A stretch of 64,000 bases of DNA from Agrypnia vestita (taxonomy: Eukaryota; Arthropoda; Insecta; Trichoptera; Phryganeidae): the NCBI GenBank assembly GCA_016648135.1, contig JADDOH010002110.1:1-64000 (forward strand), in the 5' to 3' direction. Numbering within the stretch: position 1 is the first letter of the stretch; the number at the start of each line of letters is the position of its first letter. A model generated the notes under the pieces. That model ran no database searches, had not been told where the DNA came from, and was given only the letters and a program-made list of their open reading frames with translations. The translations under genes were made by a program, and so were the position numbers. Below, piece by piece: positions 46,019 to 55,600 of the stretch.

Positions 46019-46442
46019 CAGGGTTATTTGGAAAACACTAATAACCTCGTGACATCTAAGTTTGCATTTTTTCAATATTACTGACTTTTTTTTAAAAACG
46101 TTGGACTATCCTTACAATAATACAATAATAACTTATATGGAATATGAAAAATTTATTCCCTTTAATACAAGTCAAATAAAATAATAAAAACCTTCCAATT
46201 CCAATTGGAATATCTACAGGGTTTAAATCTTTTTATTTAACTTGTATTGAAATAAATGAATTTTTCGTAACCGATATAATTTACTGTAATAAAAAGTTCA
46301 GAAATATTGAAAAAAATGCAAACTTGAATATTGCATAACTCCATAACTATTGATTAGGTCATGGCTGCTTGAACATTTTTAACTCATATACAAGGCAAGA
46401 ATATAGTCCTGCGAGGTTATTTATGTTTTTCAAATAACTCTG
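46019..46442. mobile_element. MITE family A, copy 2
   Basis: Left end CAGGGTTATTTGGAAAACAC and the reverse complement of the right end, CAGAGTTATTTGAAAAACAT, begin arms that include ATAACCTCG and AAGTTTGCATTTTTTTCAAT. The inner TTTTTAAAAACGTTGGACTA and ATAACTTATATGGAATATGA stretch is nearly the same as in 4674-5089 (AAACGTTGGACTATTAC, TAACTTATATGAAATGTT). Different terminal sequences with a shared core suggest related but distinct subfamilies. Confidence 0.75.
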
Positions 46443-46538
46443 TATAATATTTTATATATCAGTATTCTTTCAAATATTTGAAGGGACTATGCTAGAGACT
46501 ATGGTTCTTCATAATTATTGTGACTGTTGCATAGGTTA

Positions 46539-46655
46539 AAGTGATCACTTAAGCCAGCTCACACAGGTCATTAGTCCTGGGCCACCCTATAAAGACTTCC
46601 AAACAAGTTTTTCATAAAATAGCTTCGTCTCTGTGAGACTTTAATTATGTAATTT
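46539..46655 (+). repeat. Dispersed repeat family G, copy 2
   Basis: AAGTGATCACTTAAGCCAGC, then GGGCCACCCTATAAAGACTT and CTTCGTCTCTGTGAGACTTT, in the same order as 11371-11490. Confidence 0.65.
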
Positions 46656-46689
46656 ACCTTAAATCAAATATTTTCGACGTTATATCATT

Positions 46690-46830
46690 GGTACCTTTTA
46701 TTTCCTCTGGTATTTCGTCGAATATCTTCATCGCAATGTACATCATCGTTTTTTAAGATTTCGTCTTCTTCCTGAGTCGCAATCTCATTGTATCTCTTTT
46801 TTCGTATGATGTTCGTTCAAAAGTTCATAG
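46690..46830 (-). mobile_element. LINE ORF2 C-terminal relic
   Basis: The minus-strand frame reads HHTKKRDTMRLRLRKKTKS, stop, KTMMYIAMKIFDEIPEEIKG. The pattern T-R/K...L-R-L...K...(S)-x-x-Y-x-(G/A)-I/M-K-x-(Y/F)-(N/D)-x-L/I-P-x-x-I-K is the usual end of Jockey/CR1-like ORF2s. Confidence 0.6.
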
Positions 46831-47261
46831 GTATATGTTGAATTCCCTATTAAATTTTGTCGGTATGTTTCTAGAAAGGATGTCAAAGATATATTGGATT
46901 CATCCAACATCGTACCGAAGTGATTATACAATTTTTTTCTCAACATTTTTATCATTATATATTCTACTTCTAAATGAAAATATTATAGGTACAAAGCTCA
47001 ATGATTTTTTTTACCCAAATCTATTTTCAATATAGAAAATCAAAAAAATTGTTAAAAAATGAATTAAATAAATACGTAAAAAGACCACTAGATTCTATAT
47101 ACGTATATGTAATTTATTTTAATTTACTACTAACGTCAATTAATTTATTACTATTCAGTAATATTCATTCGATTATTATTTCATATATAATTTTTTAGCG
47201 TCCATATATTTTATTAACTTCAATAAAACATTTCATCTGGACGGACTTCTTACATATTTGT

Positions 47262-47528
47262 TATATCGTCGCTGTATATATAATTAAGCCTATGTGCCGT
47301 TTTAGTACATTCTGAGATAAACGAATGAAACTGTTTTAACAAATAATTGCACAGACTAGATTTATAAAATAATATTTTAAATAATTACTAGGCAGACTTG
47401 CCAGATGAACGGCAATGTTTTTTTTAGTATATCTCTATTATTTATATGAAAAATTGACAAATTGATTCATTCATCTGAGAATGTATTAAACGGCACATAG
47501 GCTTAATTATATATATAGCGACGATATA
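47262..47528. mobile_element. MITE family C
   Basis: TATATCGTCGCTGTATATAT at the left is mirrored at the right (reverse complement TATATCGTCGCTATATATAT), and both arms continue through AATTAAGCCTATGTGCCGTT for about 60 bases, including ACATTCT(G/C)AGAT. 267 bp, non-coding. Confidence 0.88.
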
Positions 47529-49202
47529 TTGAATTATGTACATTATTACTTTGATGATCACTCTAAACGAACTCCCTCTGTAAATACTCAGTCCTGATTT
47601 CTAAGAAAGGTATCACGTGTAATATTTTTGTTACAAATATTTGTTTCACCAGTTTCAAATATCAGACTATTATCAACCAATATCTAAAAAAAATATGGAA
47701 AATTAAAATAAAATATTACCAGCATGTTTAAAAAATATTTTTCATATATTTAAAAATTGGCCAATGTCACTGGAATAGTTCATATGTATTGGTACGTTCA
47801 TGCTTGCTCTAGGAGCAAATTTAATATTGTATATCAAGTCTGCAGCGAATCTAGATTCGAGTAACGGTACAGCCATAAATCATTACCTAACACTTGTCAA
47901 ATAGATCATTCAATGCAGCCAACCAACGAAGTGAAGTTAGAAAGTGACTTGGTTTGGTAGCCGCAGATAAAAACCATCATTACCGTCGGTCTCCACATCT
48001 GAAAATGTACTCCAATTTGAGGTCCATATCAGTGGCGGCGTTCAGCATATACCAGTACACCATTATTGAGTTGCACTAGTCAAAATTTACGAAAATTCTT
48101 TTTTATGCAGTACCGGTTGCATCACCGATAAGCTCAGCGGTGATTTGCAAAAGAAAGACCGCATAAAACGTGATTCGCTCTCTCCTCCGATTTCTGAAGC
48201 GTACACTAAAGAAGAACAAATTAGTGATTTTTGAATTAAAAACTTAATTTTTTCTTAAATTTGTGTGTACTTATTGTATTTTTTATGTACTGTGTAATTT
48301 TTGACTGTTTGTTTTTTTTTTTTCGTATATTTTGTTAGCGATCATTTTCTTTCTGTTTGAAGTAATTATTTATTTGTAATATGTACTTTTTAAGGCTTTA
48401 TGATGGCTAATGTTAACAAAATAAATTAAATAATATAAATAAACTATTTTTTTATTTAAACTATATCGGTTTATTCAAGCAGATTGATTTTTAATGAGTC
48501 AGCGAATTTGACTTCGCAGTTAACTTACAACGTTTATAAATAGCAACATAATTATTTATGTAATAAAATTATGAAAATTACCTTTTTAATACGATCAGAC
48601 TTTTCCATTAATGTATTAAGGCAAACTATTTATTTAAATGCTTATTTTTACATGTGATAAGAATTATTAAAACACATAACCTAAAGTCATTCTTAATAAA
48701 CATGGCATAAAAAAGTAGTATACAACCACCGGCACAACTCAAATATTGCGTTATTTTAATAAATCTAATGTAACAGTTGGTAATTCTGCTTTACGTTCAA
48801 AACATAATAGGCAATGAATATAATACGAGTATAATGAATTAAATTCCTTTATATGACCTTCAAAGAATCTTTACAAAATTTATGAGACAACAAATAACAA
48901 ATAAATAAAAACATTCATACGAAGCAAACACATTGTGATGAGACAGAATATCTTCAAATAAAATATCACTCTATTTGATACCATTATTGAGTTATTACTT
49001 ATTAGTCTTTATCAGGTTGAATATACTTAATAAACAATTAGATATATCCCGTAGCCCAATTTTAGATATGTTCCCCTTCTATCTACATCTATCCATAGCC
49101 CCTCTCTCTCACCTAGCACCCACCAAAGTTGATGTTCTGTCTCATTCTTCCTTTAATGCTTTCTTGACTGTTTGTAATTTTCTTTTAATTAGCATATATT
49201 CA
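47529..49202. other. AT-rich DNA without a recognised gene
   Basis: No gene is supported. TCAGTGGCGGCGTTC at about 48031 resembles a hAT end. 49040-49200 is pyrimidine-rich with GATATGTTCCCCTTCT, related to sequence before the hammerhead-like motif at 51753 (AATATGTTCCCTTTC) and at 63450, and is probably the upstream part of the same host repeat. Confidence 0.35.
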
Positions 49203-49242
49203 ACCCTGGTGAAGGCTCAGCAGTGAGCCTAAACTAGTTGGT
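49203..49242 (+). ncRNA. Hammerhead-ribozyme-like motif, perfect stem II, damaged core
   Basis: ACC (49203-49205), CTGGTGA (49206-49212), AGGCTC-AGCAGT-GAGCCT (perfect 6-bp stem II), AAAC, TA, GTT (49237-49239), GGT (49240-49242). ACC and GGT give the stem I start, as in the copy at 51756. The core has an A-to-G change (CTGGTGA for CTGATGA) and the G of GAAAC is missing or replaced, so it should not cleave, yet the helices are intact. Confidence 0.5.
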
Positions 49243-49362
49243 AATAACTCAAATAATAATAATAATGTGGTGAATAAAATGGTGTCAAAGAAAGTGATAC
49301 TTTATTTTAAAATAAATAAAACATTAATTCAACAAAACAGCGCATTGAACGAGCCGCCCCTG

Positions 49363-49365
49363 ATG

Positions 49366-49397
<32 letters not shown>

Positions 49398-49400
49398 TAT
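49363..49400. repeat. Poly-A and AT dinucleotide tract
   Basis: A run of about 17 A is followed by about ten AT units. Confidence 0.95.
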
Positions 49401-50809
49401 CAATTTGATGGAAGATCACAATTATTGTTTTTTACAACAGTTATAGTAAACGATGCTCATTTATTTTTTCCGCAAGTAATTCAAGCTAACAAGAGTGAAT
49501 GTCAATGCCGCACAAATTATTCGCAATGGATGTGAATTTAAACGTTATTCGCTTTCTCTCTCTAATGTAATGATTTGCCATAATTGTGGGAAAAAAACTA
49601 GTATTTTGGAACGCAGGCAATTAATCAAAATATAACCTCACAGCCAAACAACTTTTTCTTTAATTATGTGCCAGCCAGTAAGTGCTGCACCAACACTACC
49701 AAAGGTGATGTAATTTTTTAACATATTTTCCGCCTAATCTAATACCAACGTAGTCCCAAGCACATCACATTGAATTTCAACACTGAAAACAAATGCTTAA
49801 ATGTTTACGAAACAAGTATCAGGATAAGCAAAGAGGGACCCACCGCACGCCCTGGTCCGTTTTATGAACCATAGCTCCCATATCGGCCCCGCACTTTCGC
49901 CACCCAGCTCGTCATTATTTTAATGCTTAAGCGGTCATTTTCACTACGTCTCTGACGCTAATAGTTTTCTGGGATAAATATAAAAGTAAAGTGATAAAAA
50001 ATAAATTAAAAACGCTGAGAATAGTGAAGGATTCTAATTAACAAAGCGGGAGCTTTTAACCATTGTGATCCTCTGTAGTAATAGACATAAGAAAAAAATT
50101 AAGGTTCCGACATATTCAATTCAATGAGATACGAGAGAGAGGACCTAATTGATCATACCTAATTGAATTTCCTAGTTAATTAAATATCATAATATACAGA
50201 TAAAATCATCAAGAATGATTTTCATCCTGAATTAGGCAATCACACATTTTTGTACCGGGGCGTTACTCGTGTCAGTTTTGACTAATGGTGTTGCCACAGT
50301 GCATGTGTTACATGTGTGTTACGTGTTGAACCCGAAGTTTCGCAAAATTTTCACGTTTACAAATTCTATTGCTCGGTGTTATACTCGGTGAATTGTGATT
50401 AATTATAAAATAACAGAAATTCATTTGAAATTATTTCTTAATTTCAGTGAAAGGGTTGACCATATTTACAAATGAACTTACACATAAACATGTAATTTGG
50501 TATATACCCGCTCCTTTTAAATCTGATGGCTGATCGTATTAGATGATTTATTATTTTTTTTATTTAAGTTTACATTATATTTTACACATGTGATACACAT
50601 TATTTAATTTTGATTTTTTTTTTTCAATTTTTTACAGTCCCATGAAAGTATGAAATTGTGTATGGAATCAGATAATGTCACAAGTGTGATAGATCACTGT
50701 ATTTTTTTAAAAACATATGACACATAGGTATATGCAAAAATATATATAGAAATATTTAAAGATGAATATGTTAAGTTAACATTACAATATTTAAAAAGAA
50801 ACATGTTAA
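49401..50809. other. Unassigned DNA
   Basis: No gene was recognised. The block 50240-50390 is less AT-rich and contains an initiator-like TCAGTT at 50272 without a DPE at +28. Confidence 0.35.
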
Positions 50810-51045
50810 GGTTAATATCACAATCTCATCACTCAATTTTTCAATGATTATACGCACTTTTTGAAATTAACATAACATTGAATAGTTATAATGTTCGCTG
50901 GTAGATTATTGAAATATTTAATTTCTAGGTGCCTGTAGTTGTGTTGTAAAGCTGTTTTACTATAGCTAGGTTTATTTATGGTTCCAATCATATGCGCTAT
51001 TTTGCTACGTCTACGATCTTGAACTATATTTGTGTTTTGTTGATT
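50810..51045 (-). mobile_element. LINE ORF2 C-terminal relic
   Basis: The minus-strand frame reads NTNIVQDRRRSKIAHMIGTI, NKPSYSKTALQHNYRHLEIK and YFNNLPANIITIQCYVNFKK. The ending Y-F-N-N-L-P-x-x-I...F-K-K is the common terminus of Jockey/CR1-like ORF2s. Confidence 0.6.
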
Positions 51046-51197
51046 AACAGTTTCTTTGTGTATTTATAATATTGAATTTTTTTACATATTCAGTCTAAAT
51101 TTGAGACCATGCATTCTTTTAGCATATCAATTTGAAGCTCATAGAACCAGTTGTATGTTAGCTATGGAAAAGAACACATATCTGCGTGTGAAATTTG

Positions 51198-51256
51198 AAT
51201 TATTTAAGCATCTTATATGTTCTTTAATATAGAACATATAAGATGCTTGAATAATT
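51198..51256. repeat. Near-perfect hairpin, 26-bp arms, 7-base loop
   Basis: 51198-51223 and 51231-51256 are reverse complements except for one position, T opposite G, that is a G-U pair if transcribed from the plus strand. Pairing resumes for three bases beyond one mismatch at the base. The right arm resembles ACAAGATGTTTGAATAATT at about 51331, so it is not an isolated structure. Confidence 0.88.
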
Positions 51257-51564
51257 AAAAAATCATTTTATTGAGAATAACCAAAGTTTTGATAAAAATA
51301 AAGGTGTCAATATTCTTCATATTGATAGTAAAACAAGATGTTTGAATAATTTAGAAACCCTAAAAATTAAGAAATCCATAAATAATAATGAATGTATTAT
51401 AACCAAAAAAATCTAACTTACAGTCCTATCTTGAATATGTTCCCTTTCACCCTATCACCTGCTTCTTTCGCACCTCCCACTATTTAACCCCATTTGAACA
51501 CTTGGCACCGGGGATGATTGTTCATAAATTGTAAAGTTTAATAATTATTAAATTGTAAAGTTTA

Positions 51565-51578
51565 ATAAGTATTAAGTA
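51565..51578. repeat. Left 14-bp target-site duplication
   Basis: ATAAGTATTAAGTA, repeated exactly at 51741-51754 on the other side of the LINE piece. Confidence 0.95.
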
Positions 51579-51740
51579 GGCCGAAACTAAGATGGAGTGA
51601 CAACGTCCTCAAAGATATCTCTGCCTTAGAGCTTCGAAACTGGAGAGAGCTGGCACTAGACCAAGATGAGTGGAGGAAAATTATTGAGGAGGCCAAGACC
51701 CACCAAGGGTTGTAGTGCCAAGAATGATGATGATGATGAT
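51579..51740 (+). mobile_element. RTE-like LINE 3' end with 14-bp target-site duplication
   Basis: The frame GRPKLRWSDNVLKDISALE-type, here RPKLRWSDNVLKDISALELR, continues NWRELALDQDEWRKIIEEAK and THQGL, then stop and a (GAT)n tail. It is open over its whole 45 codons with no lesion. ATAAGTATTAAGTA is duplicated on both sides (51565-51578, 51741-51754). A 162-bp severely 5'-truncated, rather young insertion, lying a few bases upstream of the hammerhead-like motif at 51753. Confidence 0.93.
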
Positions 51741-51752
51741 ATAAGTATTAAG

Positions 51753-51800
51753 TATACCCTGACGAAAGAACGTTGTTTCCGAAACCGGTTGGTTTTTACC
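51753..51800 (+). ncRNA. Hammerhead-ribozyme-like motif with intact core
   Basis: ACC (51756-51758), CTGACGA (51759-51765), GAAC-GTT-GTTT as stem II with one G-T pair, GAAAC (51781-51785), CG, GTT (51788-51790), GGT (51791-51793). All core residues are present, ACC/GGT begins stem I and an A-T pair lies one mismatch further out. Stem II is short because the outer two positions are A opposite C. GGTTTTTACC just downstream can fold on itself and might compete. Confidence 0.55.
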
Positions 51801-51984
51801 AAAAATTAAGTGGTGATAAACTAAGTTAATTCGTTTAATTATATTCATAATAAATAACCTCAAAGTAATAGCAAAATACAATAGTATACAATGTTTTTTT
51901 ATTTACACATTATGTATTTTTAATTCTTAAAATAAATATCACTAAATATCCAGTCTTGAGAGCATCACATAGATATGTTGTGAC

Positions 51985-52055
51985 TTCACCAGGATTCGAA
52001 CTCTGAACCACCGGTAAGAGAAGCCAGCGTTCTAATTTCTTCACCCAAAGTGACA
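51985..52055 (-). repeat. tRNA-derived SINE, family S, copy 3 (head only)
   Basis: The minus strand has ACGCTGGCTTCTCTTACCGG, then GAGTTCGAATCCTGGTGAAG, matching the head of the other family S copies. The body was not recognised. Confidence 0.6.
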
Positions 52056-52560
52056 ATATTAAATACTATCCAATATATTTTGCTATAAGGTTAGAAATAT
52101 TGACAGTTGACAGACTGCTGTCTTAAAATATATCATTAAAACTTAACGCGTATACATAAATAAGTACCTATTTCCTGTCTGCTTTGAGTTGGGATAACAA
52201 TAACCAATTATAAAAATCATGTTATCCTGAGAATAGGGGGAAAATAATCAATACATTGATAACAGTGTAAAGTATAATGTAAAAACATTTGACAAATACG
52301 GAAATAACGTGTCACGCACTACACTTATTAAGGCAAAGTAATTAAAAACATTATAAATAATAAAACTTATATGATGTAAAAAATCACCACGCAAGTGCAA
52401 AGTGCATGGTTCCAAGGTCAACGAAGTCTATCGTGTGACACAACGGTTGCTTTAAGAAATGTAAGCGCGATCTTCATTTTAGTGTATAGATACACAACTG
52501 GAGTACTTTAAATGCGACAGAAGGCACTTGTGTGCATTTCCCTACATATATTTTGTAAAA
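52056..52560. other. AT-rich DNA without recognised features
   Basis: No gene is supported. Confidence 0.4.
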
Positions 52561-52725
52561 AGGTGCTGGTAGCCCAGTGGGCACCACACTGGCTTTTCAC
52601 ACAGAGGGTTTCGGGTTCGATTTCTTGTGAGATTACAGTAAATATATTATTTTCTCAAGCTCGGGTGTATTTGTAATGTGTTTTGCTTAAGTAATTGGGC
52701 CTCATGGCTTGCTAAAGCATTAAAA
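52561..52725 (+). repeat. tRNA-derived SINE, family S, copy 4 (best A box)
   Basis: TAGCCCAGTGG (52570-52580) matches the polymerase III A box TRGCNNAGYGG exactly; GGTTCGATTTC (52614-52624) is a B box with one change. The non-tRNA body TTCTCAAGCTCGGGTGTATT and TAAGTAATTGGGCCT matches the copy at 20790-20925. The first and last bases do not form an acceptor stem, so it is not a tRNA gene. Confidence 0.8.
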
Positions 52726-54013
52726 AATAGCTGGAAATGAAATTGTCTCATCTCCATCGTACGCCTCGATGACAGTGTACAAGTAATGCAGTAAAGGAAA
52801 TTAACTTGTTCCACTATAATCACGAGCCTTTCAGGTAACTGTCTGATACAGATAAGTGTAGTAACAGTCGATTACATTCCGAACTCAGTAATTGGTTGTG
52901 AATAATTTCTCTTAAATGGCTATTACAAAATCATGTCGCTGTCCAATTCTGGTTCAAAAACCACCTCTGTTCATGTAAATTCTGATCTTGTTCATCGACT
53001 TGACGGGTGAACAACGTGTTGTAGTTCATCCGTCGGCTAATTACGCACGTATTTACGACGTGCGTTAAACTCGGGTTCGATTCACACGCCTCATTTTGCA
53101 CGGCGCTTCACAGAAGGGGTCGTTTCATTCATATGGCGTGATGTATTACCGCATGTTAATAATTTTAACATTTTGCCGAGAGCCCTTGTAAAAATTGCAT
53201 GAGAGGGCAATGTTCGAGGTACGTCTGAATGAAAACAGGAATTGGAGAATTAAATCAAATGCTTTGCGTATTTAGAATATTAGTCACGTGATAAATCGAT
53301 AGAAACACGTATGTAAAATAATGAAATAAGCAGTTCTGTGTGATAAAAAATATATCGATAATTCAACGTTTTACAGAACCTTAGTCAGAAATATTTAAAT
53401 TTTTAGCATGAATGTCCTTTATGTTATAAATATAAATGACTATAGCAATTAAGCCACAATATTTCTGTTATATCTTCTGTAAACCTTGGAAATATCATGA
53501 AAGTTTTCTGGTTTCTGTCTTCTGGGGTATTATGCCGTATTATTACGACCTTTCTGGCCGATGTTTCGGATCTCATTGCATTCGGGTTTATCATCATCAA
53601 GTCTGATGATATCTACTAGTCAACTCCTACCGTAAGCCATTCCATTCCAAGTGCATTCCAAAAATATGTTTAATTCGCTCTTTAAGTTTTCTTAAAAAAA
53701 ATATTTTAAAAGAGAACATTCAGAAATAATTAATTTTTACGAATTTTCTTCATTTATCGGTTCATGGATATTCTAAATGTTGCTAAAAATTGAATGAATA
53801 TTTCGTTCATGTGATGATTCTGAGTTATTCTTAGAAGACCATGACGTCCTCCATCATCACATCCGCCTGTCTCTTCTCACATTAGTCATTCCATTTGCAT
53901 GAGAGAATCCTAAGAACTGCATTCCTTGCGTATAATAAAACGAAGAACCTCATATAGAAATACCGCTCGTCCTTGAATTTTTACAATTTATTCATCTTAA
54001 TTTTTAGTAGATA
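52726..54013. other. Unassigned DNA with a CpG-bearing block at 52930-53220
   Basis: No gene was recognised. 53020-53110 is CpG-rich (GTATTTACGACGTGCG and its surroundings) and contains GGGTTCGATTC without the rest of a tRNA. 53530-53620 is a repeat-like sequence discussed under rejected items. Confidence 0.35.
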
Positions 54014-54437
54014 AATTGTGGGGTATGAAAACAAAGGCTGAAATATCCTAAAAATAAATATTTTTGTGCAGTCACTGTATAAGGATTATATATGATATAC
54101 TGAATAATAGATTTAATGTGTCTACCCCTAACAAAATCATGTTTCTTATCATTTGATAGGCTATATTTCCTAAAAAATCTCGAAGTATATTCTAAATCAA
54201 GTAATAATCCTCGATGACGGCATTCATTTTTTATTAATATTGCTGCCTTTGCTGTTGTGTATCACAATTGTAGAGTATTAAAGCAAGATTTAATGTATCC
54301 ATCCCTTCTAAAATCACGTTTCCCATAAACTTATAGGCTTTGCTTTCTATAAAATCTCTAGTTCAATACATTATAAATTCGTGAATTCATTCAATTTTTT
54401 TTTAACATAGCTGCCTTTGCTTTTATACCCCACAATT
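54014..54437. mobile_element. MITE family B, copy 2
   Basis: AATTGTGGGGTATGAAAACA at the left and, inverted, AATTGTGGGGTATAAAAGCA at the right match the ends of 44448-44710. In the middle, ATATTGCTGCCTTTGCTGTT-GTGTATCACAATT at about 54238-54271 is a further copy of the right end, so two related elements seem to have been fused or nested. Confidence 0.8.
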
Positions 54438-54494
54438 AATGTATCGTTGATTTTTTATTTAACTATACAATACTCTCCTTAGCAATTGGATAAT

Positions 54495-54670
54495 TTATCA
54501 TCACCGTCATCTTCAACCCCTTGTCCTAGTAGGGTATGGGTCCAAAAACTCGACAATATTTCCTCTCTTGCGATTCAACCAGTCCAGACCCATTCTGTTT
54601 TTATACACAATATTTGTTTATCTCCCAGCTTAATTTGAGGCGACCCACCGGACGTCTTTCTTTCGGGGTT
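54495..54670 (-). mobile_element. LINE ORF2 C-terminal relic
   Basis: The minus-strand frame reads ERRPVGRLKLSWEINKYCV and continues with GLVESQERKYCRVFG, DKGLKMT. R-P-V-G-R-P-K-L-R-W-x-D...W...A-x-D-R...W-R is the common LINE C-terminus. Part of the same sequence (CCTTGTCCTAGTA) occurs at 23239. Confidence 0.6.
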
Positions 54671-54739
54671 ATCAAGAGGATTCTTATGTATTTATTAATT
54701 ATTTATTTATAAATAAGCATAAGGATGCTCATTTATATA

Positions 54740-55330
54740 CAGTCGTCACTTTTTATAACGAAATCCAAGGGACCGAGCAATTTATTTATTTATAGAGAGT
54801 TTTCGTTATAAAGAGTGAGGAATAAAATAAACTTGTATCCGTGCAAGTAAAGCATAAATAATTATTTTTTCTATTCACAGTATTGAATTACACCAGTAAT
54901 AACTAATTAAACTTACATAAATTAAAACTTTTACAAGTTAGTCAACTTTGATTACATTCTTCTGATATTCCAAAATATCTATTGCGTATCTAATCTTTTA
55001 ATCTTGAAACTTCTTCAGTTGACCTAGGGTCATCTTTGTGAATAAAAAAAAATCAATTAATTTGACCGCATTTAAAGCTTGGTTGATGCTGGGGGATCGG
55101 CTTCCTCTGTTTTTTTCTCCTCGTCTTCTTGATCCTGTTCAACCTTAATAATTTTCAAGATTCCCTCATCAGTCATCTCAGCTGCTGTGGCCAGACCCTC
55201 ATTTACTGCAGCGAAGCCCTCCAGCTCATCGGGAGTAGAGGTGATTGATGTGTTGAACTGCTGGATCCTCTCACTTAGAAGCAGAACTTATGGCGATTCG
55301 TAGTCTAGTTTTATGGAGCAGTTAAATGGT
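54740..55330 (-). mobile_element. pogo/Tigger-type DNA transposon, truncated
   Basis: The plus-strand left edge CAGTCGTCACTTTTTATAAC, preceded by TA, has the form of a Tigger/pogo terminal repeat with TA target. The sequence GTTATAAAGAGTGAGGAA recurs inside at about 54805. On the minus strand upstream of it lies the end of a transposase-like reading frame (55287-55072). The other end of the element is missing. Confidence 0.6.
55072..55287 (-). pseudogene. Transposase C-terminus, pogo/Tigger-like (relic)
   Basis: A 71-codon frame starts after an in-frame stop at 55288-55290 and ends at TAA (55074-55072). It reads ERIQQFNTSI, then DELEGFAAVNEGLATAAEMT and DEGILKIIKVEQDQEDEE, ending ADPPASTKL. 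Upstream of the stop, LDYESP continues the same frame, so the stop interrupts an older longer ORF. The acidic tail rich in D and E with a 'T-D-E-x-I-L-x-I/V' motif is characteristic of jerky/Tigger transposases; no catalytic aspartate is left. The family call rests on this tail and the adjacent terminal repeat. Confidence 0.55.
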
Positions 55331-55494
55331 AGTCCCGTGTAGCAAAAAATGGATAGTTGGTGTAATTACCTTTTCTCAGGCTTTGCCCAGAAGAATCACT
55401 ACGTTTTTAACAAGTTTTTAATAACACTTTGGTCCATTAGCGGCTAACCAATCATCCTTGCGAACTTTTACTTCACATAATTTATATAATTATG
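55331..55494. other. Unassigned DNA
   Basis: No feature was recognised. Confidence 0.4.
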
Positions 55495-55600
55495 TTATGT
55501 TTATGTTAATTTCTATAGCGCCGTTTTTGCGTAAGAGACGCTTTACAGGTGCGTAGCATACATAAAGCATAATATGTTTAATTATACAATACAATACAAG
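55495..55600 (-). mobile_element. CR1/L2-like LINE 3' UTR, copy 3
   Basis: On the minus strand CTGTAAAGCGTCTCTTACGC and AAAAACGGCGCTATAGAAAT match the 3' UTR at 25810-25875 and 39550-39610. Only the 3' end is kept. Confidence 0.7.

Noticed and set aside
48031..49363. CAGTGGCGGC at 48035 and GCCGCCCCTG near 49360 as ends of one hAT element.
   Set aside because: The 8 bases outside each end do not match, and the interior holds unrelated repeats. They are more likely independent.
50268..50310. Initiator-like TCAGTT with A at 50274.
   Set aside because: No DPE at +28 to +33, no TATA box, and no downstream donor or frame.
52561..52640. A functional tRNA gene.
   Set aside because: A and B boxes are good but the ends do not form an acceptor stem, and the non-tRNA body is shared with another copy, so it is a SINE.
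53530..53625. Minus-strand CTTGATGATGA ... GAAACATCGG, similar to a hammerhead core.
   Set aside because: The sequence between the two motifs does not form a stem II, and GAAACAT is followed by CGG rather than a GTH triplet. It is probably a repeat with a chance or very old resemblance.
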